This document shows, piece after piece, positions 15,448-23,825 of a stretch of DNA of 64,000 nucleotides. The notes under the pieces are model-generated. The model saw only the letters and a program-made list of their open reading frames with translations, ran no database searches and was not told the DNA's origin. Every line of letters starts with the position of its first letter. Within the stretch, counting starts at the first letter, position 1. The stretch comes from Opitutaceae bacterium. GTDB lineage: Bacteria > Verrucomicrobiota > Verrucomicrobiia > Opitutales > Opitutaceae. Location: NCBI GenBank assembly GCA_028280945.1, contig JANQKV010000013.1, positions 1 through 64,000 on the forward strand, read 5' to 3'. Both the position numbers and the translations under genes were made by a program.

Positions 15448-18102
15448 ATGCTCCAAGTTTCGTTCTTCCCCAAGATGCTTTCCCCGGGTTCCCGCTCCGT
15501 TCGCCAACTGCTTGGCAGCCTCGTGCTGGCGGCCATTACGCCTCTCTGGGGCAAGCCGATGGCTTCGTCGGGTTACGATTATGTCGACATGAAGATTGGC
15601 ACGGGGGTTGAGGGCCACACCATCATTAGCGCCGCCCGGCCGTTTGGCTTGGTCAAACCCGGCCCCGACACCGAGATGCGGCGCAATTTTCTCGGCTCCG
15701 ATTACGTAACGGGATTCAGCCAGCTGCACATGAGCGGAACCGGTGGCAACGCCCAGTCCGGGGCCATCGGCGTGATGCCGACAACGGGAGAGCTGAAGAT
15801 TGACCCCCGGGCCTACCGTTCCCGGTTCTCGCCCACCGCTACCCAAGCGAACTTGGATTCCATCCAATTTGAACTCGAGGATTACGGCATTCATGCCGAG
15901 ATCACCGCTTCGGAACGGGTGGGCTTCTACCGATTCAATTATCCGGCGGGGCAGGAGTCCCGCGTGCTGGTCGACGTGAGCCACGCCTTCAACAAGTTTC
16001 GCGGTGGCGAGATTCGCATTGTGGATGAGATGACGGCGGTGGGCGTCGGCAAATACCGGGGCTACCATGGCTCGCAGTTTGATGTCGCCTTTCAGGTTGA
16101 GTTCGACCGGCCGTTTGTTTCCGCCGGCGTGTGGGAGAAGGATCAAATCATGGCCGGCCAACGGGCCGCGACGATCGAGGGGGATTTTGGCCTGGGTGCC
16201 TATTTCAATTTTGGTCCGGCAACCAAGGAACCGGTGCTGATGAAGGTGGCGGTCTCCTACGTCGACATTGAGGGAGCGGGCCGCAACCTGCGGACGGAGA
16301 TCCCGGACTGGGATTTTGAAAAGGTGAAGGGGCAGGCCCGCGAGGCTTGGACGGAACTCCTGGGCAAGGTCCGAATCCAGGGAGGCACCGAGGAGCAAAA
16401 AACCGCGTTCTACACAGGGCTTTATCACACGATGCTTTCCCCCTCGATCCTGTCGGATGTGGACGGTCGCTATGAAGGGTTCGATGGCGAGGTGCACACC
16501 GCCGACGGCTTTACCTACTACGGCGAATTTTCCCTTTGGGATACCTACCGCACGGTGCATCCGCTTTACACCATTGTGCAGCCCCAGCGGCAGAATGACA
16601 TGGTGCGCTCGCTGTTGAAGATAGCGGAGCAGGGCGGATGGCTGCCGAAGTGGGCTTGGTCCGAGGGCTACACCGGCGGCATGCTGGGAGACCACGCGGT
16701 TTCGGTGATCGTCGACAGTTACGTCAAGGGCATCCGCGACTTCGACGTGGAGGTGGCTTATGCGGCCATCCGCAAGAATGGCTTGGAAAAGATCGACGGC
16801 CTGCCCTGGGGCCGCCGCGGCCTGCACGAATACAAGGCCTTGGGTTTTGCTCCCGAGGATGCCGGTTTGCAGGATTCCCTGGTGGCGGGGGTGCTGGAGT
16901 ATTCGCCCGGCGGACATCCCGCCCGCGACACCTACCCGAAAATCTCCGGTTCGGTTTCGACTACTCTGGAGTTTGCCTACAACGATTTCTGCGTGGCCCA
17001 AATGGCGGAGGCCCTGGGCAAGGAGGAGGATGCGGCCTACTTCCGCAACCGCACCTACAACTACAAGAATGTCTACGATGCCGAGGTTGGGTTCATGCGT
17101 CCGCGCAATGCCGATGGCTCCTGGGCCCTGGTCCCGTTTGTGCCGACCATTCTGGGCGAGCACAGCCAGTTCTACGTGGAGGGCAACGCCTGGACCTATT
17201 CCTGGATGGTGCCCCATGACCCGCAGGGACTCATCAACCTGATGGGGGGCGTTGAAAACTACGTGACCAAGCTGGACGAGGCCTTCGCCGGCTATGAGAC
17301 CAAGGAGTCCTACTATGACCACAGCAACGAGCCGGCCATGCATTATCCCTACATGTATGCTTTCGCCGGCCAGCCCTGGAAAACTCAGGAGCGGGTGCGG
17401 ACGGTGATGGAAACCTACTATGGCGCCGATCATGAGCACGGCCTGCCCGGGGACGATGACGTGGGCACCATGTCGGCTTGGTTTATCCTCAGTTCGATGG
17501 GCTTTTACCCGGTGAATCCCGGGTCCGATGAATACGTCATTGGCAGTCCGCTGTTCGATGAAATCGAGGTGGATCTCGACCGCAATTTCTACGAGCGGGA
17601 CAAGCTGGTGATCACGGCGCGGAACAACGCGCGACAGCACGTGTATGTGCAATCGGTCAGGCTCAACGGCGAAAAGATCAACCGGCCTTGGATCACCCAC
17701 GACGAACTCGTCAACGGCGGCCGCCTGGAGTTTAGCATGGGCAAAAAGCCGAACCGCGAATGGGGCAGCGCGCCTGATGCCGCCCCCTCTTCGATGACCA
17801 AAGGGAAGCCCAGGTTTGTCTATTCCGATCTCACAGCCCCGGCGGAAGCTGCGCCAGGCGAATATGTCACGGTCACGGTAAAGGTGACCAACGAGGGGGC
17901 GCTCGGCACGGCGCACACCAAGCTCTGGCGTCACGAAAAGAGCCGGCACTACCTCCGGGGTCACCTCGTGGGTGAGGACAAGCGCGTCTTGGATCCCGGC
18001 GAGTCAGCCGAATTGGAATTCTCCGTCCCGGTCTACCTCTACAGTTGGCATCGCTTTGAGGTGGGCACCGAAACCGCCACCACGATAGTCGAACGTCCCT
18101 GA
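15448..18102 (+). CDS. Secreted GH92 alpha-mannosidase with C-terminal Ig-like domain
   Basis: An 884-residue exo-acting alpha-mannosidase of family GH92, exported by a Sec signal (SVRQLLGSLVLAAITPLWG). GH92 marks run in order: GTGVEGHTI near the N-terminus, GFSQLHMSGTGG, FSLWDTYRTVHP, PKWAWSEGYTGGMLGDHA, HSNEPAMHYPYMYAF with Glu628 as the likely acid, and GDDDVGTMSAWFILSSMGFYPV with Asp670/671 as base candidates. GH92 enzymes are calcium-dependent and invert configuration. The last 95 residues or so (YSDLTAPAEAAPGEYVTV onward) look like an added Ig-like domain. The start is uncertain: 15,448 and 15,475 both fit the signal peptide, while the best ribosome-binding sequence (GGAGGTG) precedes an in-frame ATG at 15,358. 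DUF1080 follows after 36 bp. Confidence 0.9.
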   Translation: MLQVSFFPKMLSPGSRSVRQLLGSLVLAAITPLWGKPMASSGYDYVDMKIGTGVEGHTIISAARPFGLVKPGPDTEMRRNFLGSDYVTGFSQLHMSGTGGNAQSGAIGVMPTTGELKIDPRAYRSRFSPTATQANLDSIQFELEDYGIHAEITASERVGFYRFNYPAGQESRVLVDVSHAFNKFRGGEIRIVDEMTAVGVGKYRGYHGSQFDVAFQVEFDRPFVSAGVWEKDQIMAGQRAATIEGDFGLGAYFNFGPATKEPVLMKVAVSYVDIEGAGRNLRTEIPDWDFEKVKGQAREAWTELLGKVRIQGGTEEQKTAFYTGLYHTMLSPSILSDVDGRYEGFDGEVHTADGFTYYGEFSLWDTYRTVHPLYTIVQPQRQNDMVRSLLKIAEQGGWLPKWAWSEGYTGGMLGDHAVSVIVDSYVKGIRDFDVEVAYAAIRKNGLEKIDGLPWGRRGLHEYKALGFAPEDAGLQDSLVAGVLEYSPGGHPARDTYPKISGSVSTTLEFAYNDFCVAQMAEALGKEEDAAYFRNRTYNYKNVYDAEVGFMRPRNADGSWALVPFVPTILGEHSQFYVEGNAWTYSWMVPHDPQGLINLMGGVENYVTKLDEAFAGYETKESYYDHSNEPAMHYPYMYAFAGQPWKTQERVRTVMETYYGADHEHGLPGDDDVGTMSAWFILSSMGFYPVNPGSDEYVIGSPLFDEIEVDLDRNFYERDKLVITARNNARQHVYVQSVRLNGEKINRPWITHDELVNGGRLEFSMGKKPNREWGSAPDAAPSSMTKGKPRFVYSDLTAPAEAAPGEYVTVTVKVTNEGALGTAHTKLWRHEKSRHYLRGHLVGEDKRVLDPGESAELEFSVPVYLYSWHRFEVGTETATTIVERP

Positions 18103-18138
18103 CGCCCTTCTCCCCCTTCAACCTTGCCCGCTAACCTC

Positions 18139-18861
18139 ATGAAAAACATCTCCGCACGTTTCCTCCTCGCCGCCCTGCTCGCGACTGCCGCAGTGGGCGC
18201 CGGCTCTTCCCCCAATATCCTGACCGCGGCGGAAAAGGCTGACGGTTGGCGCCTCTTGTATGACGGCCGGACCCTCGCGGGATGGCGTGGTTACATGGGG
18301 TCGGACATCGCCCGGAGCTGGTCTTCGGTCGACGGCGAATTGACCCTCCGAGGAGGCAACGCCAGGGGCAGCCACATCAACATCATCACCGAGGGACAGT
18401 TCAAGGACTTCGATCTTCGGTTCGAGTGGAAGATCGGGGCCGGAGCCAATTCGGGCCTGATGTTCCACGTGCAGGAAGGCCCGAGGATGCCCTATCTGAC
18501 CGGCCCGGAATACCAGATCCTCGACAATGAAGGATTCCGGGATAGCAAAGGAAAACCCGTCGCCCGGCGGGAGTATACCGCTTCGCACTATGCCATCGAG
18601 GAAGCCTTGGTTGATGTGGTCAAACCGATCGGCGAATGGAATGCCAGCCGCATCCTCGTGGTGGGCAATGCGGTTAAGTTCTACCTGAACGGTTCCTTGA
18701 CCGCGGAATACGTGATGCACAGCCCGAAGTGGAAGGAACAGGTGGCCAATTCCAAGTTCGCCAATTGGAAGCCGTTCGGCACGACGACGGAAGGTCACTT
18801 TGCCTTGCAGGACCACGGTCACGGCGTTGCGTTCCGCAACATCAAGGTCAAGGAACTCTAA
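18139..18861 (+). CDS. Secreted DUF1080 protein (3-keto-glycoside hydrolase-like fold)
   Basis: A 240-residue protein. The ATG at 18,139 gives the signal peptide ISARFLLAALLATAAVGAGS. The rest is one DUF1080 jelly-roll domain: WRLLYDGRTLAGWRGY, a VDGELTL strand, DFDLRFEWKIGAGANSGL, GPEYQILDNEG, EWNASRILVVGNAVKFYLNG, and a final FRNIKVKEL. Members of this family have been linked to hydrolysis of 3-keto-glycosides, formed by Gfo/Idh/MocA oxidoreductases. A Tat-exported enzyme of that type lies at 26,703-28,052, so a 3-keto route is possible here but is inference. It sits 36 bp behind GH92 and probably shares its transcript. It converges on the sulfatase at 18,890. Confidence 0.85.
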   Translation: MKNISARFLLAALLATAAVGAGSSPNILTAAEKADGWRLLYDGRTLAGWRGYMGSDIARSWSSVDGELTLRGGNARGSHINIITEGQFKDFDLRFEWKIGAGANSGLMFHVQEGPRMPYLTGPEYQILDNEGFRDSKGKPVARREYTASHYAIEEALVDVVKPIGEWNASRILVVGNAVKFYLNGSLTAEYVMHSPKWKEQVANSKFANWKPFGTTTEGHFALQDHGHGVAFRNIKVKEL

Positions 18862-18889
18862 ACGGATCGGAGTGGCCGGCCGCTTCGAT

Positions 18890-20320
18890 TCAGGGCTGCA
18901 TTTTCTGGATCCAGTAGCCGTATTCCGGCCGGGCCATCCAGGCCTCGAGGAAGGGCGCGTAGATGTCCGTTGTGGTCCAATGAACGGGTTCCGGGTCAGG
19001 CCGGGTCAGCCGCCCCTCCTGATAATCGAGCCCGGCCGCGCTGCGGTCCACCGCGGCGCTCCAGGTTTGGAATTCGCCGATGAGTCGCGCGGCCGTGGCG
19101 GGTTCCTCCTCGATCAGGTTGTGTTGCTCCGCGGGATCCCGGTCCAAGTGGTAGAGTTCGAAGACGCCGTTGGCGTAGTCCTGGCTGATCAATTTGTAGT
19201 CGCCTTCGATCAGGGCGCCCCGGCCGATATGGCGGAAGGGGATGCGGTGTGATCGTTTGAAGGGTCTGCCTGCGAGTAAATCGAACAGGCTGATTCCGTC
19301 CTGCGGGTGGGGGGTGGCCTTCGCGGGAAGGTTCACGATATCAGCCAAGGTGGGGTAGATGTCCATGGTGGCCGCGGGTTCGTTCGTGCTGCGACCGGGA
19401 GCAATGACCGCCGGCCATTCAATGATGGCGGGAACCCGAATGCCGCCTTCGTAGAGGTCACCCTTGAATCCGCGCAGTCCCCGGACGGTCTCCGGACCCA
19501 TGGCTTTGAGCCCTCCGTTGTCGCTGCAGAACCAAATCAACGTATTTTGGGCCACGTCCATTTCGCGTAATCCCTTTCTTAGTGCGCCGATGCTGCGGTC
19601 CATGGCGATGATCTCGCCATACTGGTCCCGTTGCTCTTCCGGGCGGTGCGAGAAGGGAACGGCATCCATTTCCGACGCGGCGAAGGGGCTGTGGGGGGTA
19701 CCGAACCAAAGCACCGCCAAAAAGGGTTGGTTCGGGTCCTCGCGTCCGGCGATGAACCGGAGGGCCTCATTGACGGTGACCTCGGAGGAGTCACCTTGAA
19801 AATCCTCCCATTGCCCCATTCGGCTCATCAGGGGATCGAGATCGAAAAAGTTGGAGGTGGTAAGCCAGTGATCGAAGCCAAAGTGCCCGGGATGATAGGG
19901 ATCGTCTGCCAGCAGAGGCACTCCCGGCCCGCGCAAGGCGTTCAGATGCCATTTGCCGAAGTGGGCGGTGGCGTATCCGGCCTGGCCCAAGGCCTGGGCA
20001 AGGGTGTGCTCCTGGCGTCGCAGGGCGTAACCGTGACTGATGGCGCCGGTGCGATCGTTGGACCGGCCCGTGAGCACGCTGGCGCGGGTGGGAGAGCAGA
20101 CCGGTGCGCCGGCATAAAATCGATCCAAACGCAGGCCGGCCCGCGCCATCGCGTCGAGATGGGGGGTATCCAGATCGGGATGGTTGTAATAACCCACCTG
20201 TCCCCAGCCCAGGTCGTCGGCCATTACCAGGATGATGTTGGGGCGGTCTTCCGCCCGGCTTGGCATTGCCAGTCCCAGCAGGGTCGCCCAGAGGCCTAGA
20301 AGGATGCGGTGGCAGGGCAT
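18890..20320 (-). CDS. Secreted S1-family sulfatase in a sigma-FecR operon
   Basis: A 476-residue exported sulfatase. The signal peptide is LLGLWATLLGLAMPSRA. ADDLGWG gives the metal site, and CSPTR has its formylglycine cysteine at residue 75. FGKWHLN, FGTPHSPF, SDNGGLKAMG and GFKGDLYEGGIRVP complete the active site. The C-terminal block LYHLDRDPAEQHNL is usual. Its special feature is position: it starts 12 bp after the stop of the FecR-domain gene (20,333-21,715), which overlaps the sigma factor gene by 4 bp. The sulfatase is therefore the third gene of a sigma-anti-sigma-enzyme operon and is probably autoregulated by that sigma factor. Confidence 0.92.
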   Translation of the reverse strand: MPCHRILLGLWATLLGLAMPSRAEDRPNIILVMADDLGWGQVGYYNHPDLDTPHLDAMARAGLRLDRFYAGAPVCSPTRASVLTGRSNDRTGAISHGYALRRQEHTLAQALGQAGYATAHFGKWHLNALRGPGVPLLADDPYHPGHFGFDHWLTTSNFFDLDPLMSRMGQWEDFQGDSSEVTVNEALRFIAGREDPNQPFLAVLWFGTPHSPFAASEMDAVPFSHRPEEQRDQYGEIIAMDRSIGALRKGLREMDVAQNTLIWFCSDNGGLKAMGPETVRGLRGFKGDLYEGGIRVPAIIEWPAVIAPGRSTNEPAATMDIYPTLADIVNLPAKATPHPQDGISLFDLLAGRPFKRSHRIPFRHIGRGALIEGDYKLISQDYANGVFELYHLDRDPAEQHNLIEEEPATAARLIGEFQTWSAAVDRSAAGLDYQEGRLTRPDPEPVHWTTTDIYAPFLEAWMARPEYGYWIQKMQP

Positions 20321-20332
20321 GGTTGGCCCGGG

Positions 20333-21715
20333 TCAATCTTGGGCCAAAGCCAGCAAATCATCGCCGATTGAATCCAGGGAACGAATGGCGATGCCATACA
20401 TGGCCCGATTCTCATCGGGCGAGGCCTGGTTGATCGATTCGCCCAGCTCGATGGATTCGTTGCCCCGCAGGTCGGCTCTCCAAACCTTGTGATGGACGTA
20501 GAAATTGCCCTGGGGATCCGGCAGAATATCATGGACCACCTCCACCGGTCTCCACGGGCCGGATACCAAGACCTGGCCGGTATCGGTGAACCTCTCGCCC
20601 AGCCATTCGGGGGTTTCGTAGCGCTCGTCGAACATCACGTAGATCGCGGAGGCTTCCTGCACCTTGAGATTGATCGTGAGTTGCTGGCGTCTGCGGTCCT
20701 TGTGGAAAGTTTGGATAAGATCGGCTCCGAGCAGTTCCGGTGGGAAGGCTTGGCCGGTGGCACGCTTCCAACGCACGTTGCGGAAAGTGGTGTAGACACC
20801 CGCTCCCTCGCGCATGCCGCCATTGATAATGCCGTAGTAGCGCAGGGTGTTGTTGACGCCCAGGTTGTCACTGATCTCGAAGTGGCTGGCACGAGAAAAA
20901 CGGGGAGAGTCGGAGTCGGCTTCGTCCGGCAGGTTGATCGACATCAGCCGGGACTCACGGCCGCTGGAGGCCACCTGCACACCTTCACCTTCGATCAGCA
21001 GGCGGGGGCCGGATTCGTTTTCCGAGGCATGCACCTCAACTTCGCCGGAGAAGACGGCTACTTTCGCTTCAAAGTCTTCGCCTACATCCACCCCGAACTG
21101 CGTGCCCAGATCGACGATTTCCGCGTTGGCGGTCACCACGGTAAAGCCTTTGCCAAAGGGGCCGACGTCGACGTTGAGCCGACCGGAATCGAGATGGAAC
21201 CGGGTATTGCTTTCGAAGCGGCCCTTGGCCGGACCATAAAGGTCGAAGATCACCCCGCGCGGCAGTTCCAGGCGAACCCAACCATCCTTCAGTTCAATGT
21301 GTTCCAGTGACACGGTGTCATCGGAGCCAAGCGTCTGGGCCAACGCCTCAATCTGCGCATTGTTGCTGGCAATAATCCGGGTGGGCACCCCGGTGGCGGC
21401 GGGGGCGGGCAGATTAAACCAAGTGACCAGGCCAATGACCACCGCCGCCGCGGCTGCGAGAGCCCAGTGCGGAAACGGGATGACTTTGGTCGCCGGGCGA
21501 GGCGGGGGAACGGGTGCCTGCAGGATTGATTCCGGGAAAAGCGATTCGGAGTAGCTGGCCGTATCCTCCAGAAACACGCAGGTGTTCATATACTCCAGAA
21601 ACTCGGTCCGGAGCTGCTCGTCCTCGAGCAAGCAGTCTTGCAGACGACGAAAATCATCTGCCGAAATCTGTCCCGAGGCGTAGTCGGAGAGGAGTTTTTG
21701 GAACTCGGCTTTCAT
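20333..21715 (-). CDS. FecR-domain anti-sigma/sensor protein with C-terminal beta-rich domain
   Basis: A 460-residue single-pass membrane protein. Residues 1-75 or so are cytoplasmic (LLSDYASGQISADDFRRL) and would bind the sigma factor. A membrane segment (WALAAAAAVVIGLVTWF) lies near residues 84-100. A FecR domain follows at about 130-250, including LPRGVIFDLYGPAKGRFES, GKGFTVVTANAEIVDLGTQFGVDV and VFSGEVEVH. Residues 260-460 form an unrecognised, probably beta-rich periplasmic domain, and no known carbohydrate-binding signature could be assigned. The start overlaps the sigma stop by 4 bp (ATGA), indicating translational coupling. No TonB-dependent transducer is adjacent, unlike classical FecI-FecR-FecA systems, so the C-terminal domain may sense the ligand itself (inference). 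Confidence 0.85.
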   Translation of the reverse strand: MKAEFQKLLSDYASGQISADDFRRLQDCLLEDEQLRTEFLEYMNTCVFLEDTASYSESLFPESILQAPVPPPRPATKVIPFPHWALAAAAAVVIGLVTWFNLPAPAATGVPTRIIASNNAQIEALAQTLGSDDTVSLEHIELKDGWVRLELPRGVIFDLYGPAKGRFESNTRFHLDSGRLNVDVGPFGKGFTVVTANAEIVDLGTQFGVDVGEDFEAKVAVFSGEVEVHASENESGPRLLIEGEGVQVASSGRESRLMSINLPDEADSDSPRFSRASHFEISDNLGVNNTLRYYGIINGGMREGAGVYTTFRNVRWKRATGQAFPPELLGADLIQTFHKDRRRQQLTINLKVQEASAIYVMFDERYETPEWLGERFTDTGQVLVSGPWRPVEVVHDILPDPQGNFYVHHKVWRADLRGNESIELGESINQASPDENRAMYGIAIRSLDSIGDDLLALAQD

Positions 21716-22335
21716 TGGTAAGCCTCCGTGGCCATCGTTCGTTTAACACACTTGAGCAGCGAGACACGAACGCGGTGCAGCCATTGGTAGAATCCGTTCA
21801 GGGTACTGCCGCGGCGAATGGCGATTTCCTGGGGTTTGTTTCGAGCGGAATAGGCTTCCAGTACCAACTTGCGCCGCTCCTCGGGAATTTTCTGCAAGCA
21901 CGACTCGAGCGCCACCATCTGGCGGTCCAGCTGCGGGAATTGGTCGGCTGATTGATGGGCCAGCTTGTCCAACAGTTCCTCGGAGAACACGTGGCGGTCC
22001 CGGTATTTATCCCGGCGCCAACTCAGCACTTCATAACGGGCCACTACCATGGCCCAACGTTTGAAATGAAGTTCGAGTTCTTCCTTCTCTTCGGTTTCCG
22101 CATCATAAATGGGGTGCTTCCGGAGGAAGATATCGAATTTCTGCCAGAGCACAATCGACGTGTTTTGGCAGATCTCGGAGGCATCGTTCTGGGTCGGGAC
22201 CAGCCGACGAATATACGCCCTCAGCGCAGGTTCGCTGGCCGTGAACAGCCGCAGAAAATCGTCATGGTTCCGCGAATGCATGGACACCAGGGGCGATGGT
22301 TCTGAACTGTCGGAGTTGGCACTCACTATCCCCAT
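21712..22335 (-). CDS. ECF-type RNA polymerase sigma factor
   Basis: A 207-residue sigma-70-family factor with regions 2 and 4 only. Region 2 spans about residues 25-110 (FTASEPALRAYIRRL, ASEICQNTSIVLWQKFD, HFKRWAMVVARYEVLSWRRD). Region 4 is near 140-200 (LQKIPEERRKLVLEAYSARN, then WLHRVRVSLLKCV). The style is that of the planctomycete/verrucomicrobial ECF group that pairs with FecR-like proteins. The annotated ATG has GGAG almost touching it, so an internal ATG at the methionine preceding HSRNHDD is an alternative start. It is the first gene of the operon with the FecR protein (4-bp overlap) and a sulfatase. Confidence 0.88.
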   Translation of the reverse strand: MGIVSANSDSSEPSPLVSMHSRNHDDFLRLFTASEPALRAYIRRLVPTQNDASEICQNTSIVLWQKFDIFLRKHPIYDAETEEKEELELHFKRWAMVVARYEVLSWRRDKYRDRHVFSEELLDKLAHQSADQFPQLDRQMVALESCLQKIPEERRKLVLEAYSARNKPQEIAIRRGSTLNGFYQWLHRVRVSLLKCVKRTMATEAYQ

Positions 22336-22447
22336 ACTCCGGGCAACGGGAATCCTTTAGTTAAAAATTGGCCATGCCGGTGTTTTTTGGTCGAGCCAGC
22401 TTGGAGGAAGGCGTCACCCCTGCGGGTAATCGGGCCGCTGGCTTGGC

Positions 22448-23761
22448 TCAGTCGAGCGAAGAATACTGGGTCGCAAATTCCCGAAAACCCGCTCGGCGGA
22501 CGATTTCGTTTTTGATCAACCTGCCTCCCTCCCCGGTCAATTTCAGGTAGTAGTCGGTCGGGATGTTCTCGTAGCTGATGCCGTGGACGCCTTCGAGGTG
22601 CGGAGTGGTTTTGTCGAATTTCAGGATGGCGGTGCCGTTGTTCATGCCGTCGAACGAGGCCACGTAGACCATTTCACTGCCCAGCCGGCGGGCAGCGGTA
22701 AACTGGGCCCACAGCAGCTTGCCATGTTGGCGGGGCACGATGTTCTGCATCTCCCGGTAGTAGGCTCCCCGGCTGAAACCGGGGAAAATCACCGGCAGGT
22801 GGTCAATGCCGCGAGCGTCGCACCAGGCCTTCTCAGCCTTCCAGATATGTCTGCCGTGAATGCGGGCCTCCTTAGGGCTTTGGTAAACGCCCACGGTCCA
22901 TGGGCTTATGACATCCACTTGGGCCAGCAGGTCGAGCAGGGCAGTGTTGAGCTCGCCGTGTTCATTGCGCTTGCGCCATTCGGAGGAGGTGCCGACCAGC
23001 ACGGCACAGCCTTGTTGTTTTAAAAACGAGATGAGCTTCTCACATTCGGTCAGGGTGTAGTGCCGGTCGGCAAAGCCGACGCCCCATACCGCGACCAAGG
23101 GTTTGCCTTCGTGGTGGAGGTAGGTGGCGTTCTCCGTGATCTTTTTGATCTCCGATAGATGCTTCCAGTCGTCGATCAGGTGTTTGACCTCTCCTGCGCA
23201 CATGCCGTTCAGGTCGTAGGCGACGGCGATGCTCCGACCGGCGGCGGCGGCACCATTTTGGGCATTGGCCAGGACGGTGTTGGTGTGGTGGCGGGAGTTG
23301 GCGGAGAACAGGTCCCGCCCGTAGCGTTTGATGAAGGCGCCGTCGATTTGGTAGTCCCGCATCCATTGGAAATGGCGTTTGACCGTTTCCTTGTGCAGCG
23401 AGCTGTAGATTTCCACCGGGGTGCCGTCGGGCCTCAGCAGGTCGGTGGCGAAGCGTTCATCGGGTGCAAATTCGGACAGGTCGGGGAAAAGTTCGACGGA
23501 GATGTTTTCTTCGGCGAGGGGTTCAGCTGGATTCTTCGTCCAGTGGGCCCAGCCTCGGTTGCCCCCGTCGCCATCAAAGTTATACCAGCCGTTGTAGCCC
23601 ACCATCACCTTTCCTCGCAGGGTTGAGGTATCAACCGAGGAGATGAAGGCATCGGTGGAACCGGCGGCGGGCTTGCCCGGGTCCTGGGCTGGGAGGGAGC
23701 CAGCCAACGCGCCGGAGGCGGCCAGCGGGGCGAGGAGTATTTTGAGAGCAGAGGAAGGCAT
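22448..23761 (-). CDS. GH71/99-like protein lacking the catalytic glutamates (probable pseudoenzyme)
   Basis: A 437-residue exported protein (signal LLAPLAASGALAGSLPAQ) that aligns end to end with the GH99-like lipoprotein at 9,799-11,196. Shared blocks include YNGWYNFDGDG, AHW, HFQWMRDYQIDGAFIKRYG, VAVWGVGF, VISPWTVGVY, VIFPGFSRG and MVYVASFDGMNNGTAIL. In the last block the active paralogue has two Glu three residues apart, and this protein has Gly372 and Asn375. The remaining fold blocks and the reading frame are intact, which argues for retained binding rather than decay. It lies 64 bp behind the FecR/LamG gene, so it is the third gene of a sigma-anti-sigma operon. A glycan-binding or sensing role is plausible, as inference. 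Confidence 0.8.
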   Translation of the reverse strand: MPSSALKILLAPLAASGALAGSLPAQDPGKPAAGSTDAFISSVDTSTLRGKVMVGYNGWYNFDGDGGNRGWAHWTKNPAEPLAEENISVELFPDLSEFAPDERFATDLLRPDGTPVEIYSSLHKETVKRHFQWMRDYQIDGAFIKRYGRDLFSANSRHHTNTVLANAQNGAAAAGRSIAVAYDLNGMCAGEVKHLIDDWKHLSEIKKITENATYLHHEGKPLVAVWGVGFADRHYTLTECEKLISFLKQQGCAVLVGTSSEWRKRNEHGELNTALLDLLAQVDVISPWTVGVYQSPKEARIHGRHIWKAEKAWCDARGIDHLPVIFPGFSRGAYYREMQNIVPRQHGKLLWAQFTAARRLGSEMVYVASFDGMNNGTAILKFDKTTPHLEGVHGISYENIPTDYYLKLTGEGGRLIKNEIVRRAGFREFATQYSSLD

Positions 23762-23825
23762 GGGGCGGGAGGTTTGGGGGCTGACGGGTCAGGGGGGGGA
23801 TGACAACGCAGGGTGGTGGCGGGCG

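Noticed and set aside
15427-17964. Minus-strand open frame of about 845 codons opposite GH92
   Set aside because: Antisense to a clear GH92 gene and without any recognisable domain.
390-20320. Tandem duplication as the origin of the sulfatase cluster
   Set aside because: The sulfatases differ in length, branch, signal type and motif, so they are old paralogues brought together rather than recent tandem copies.
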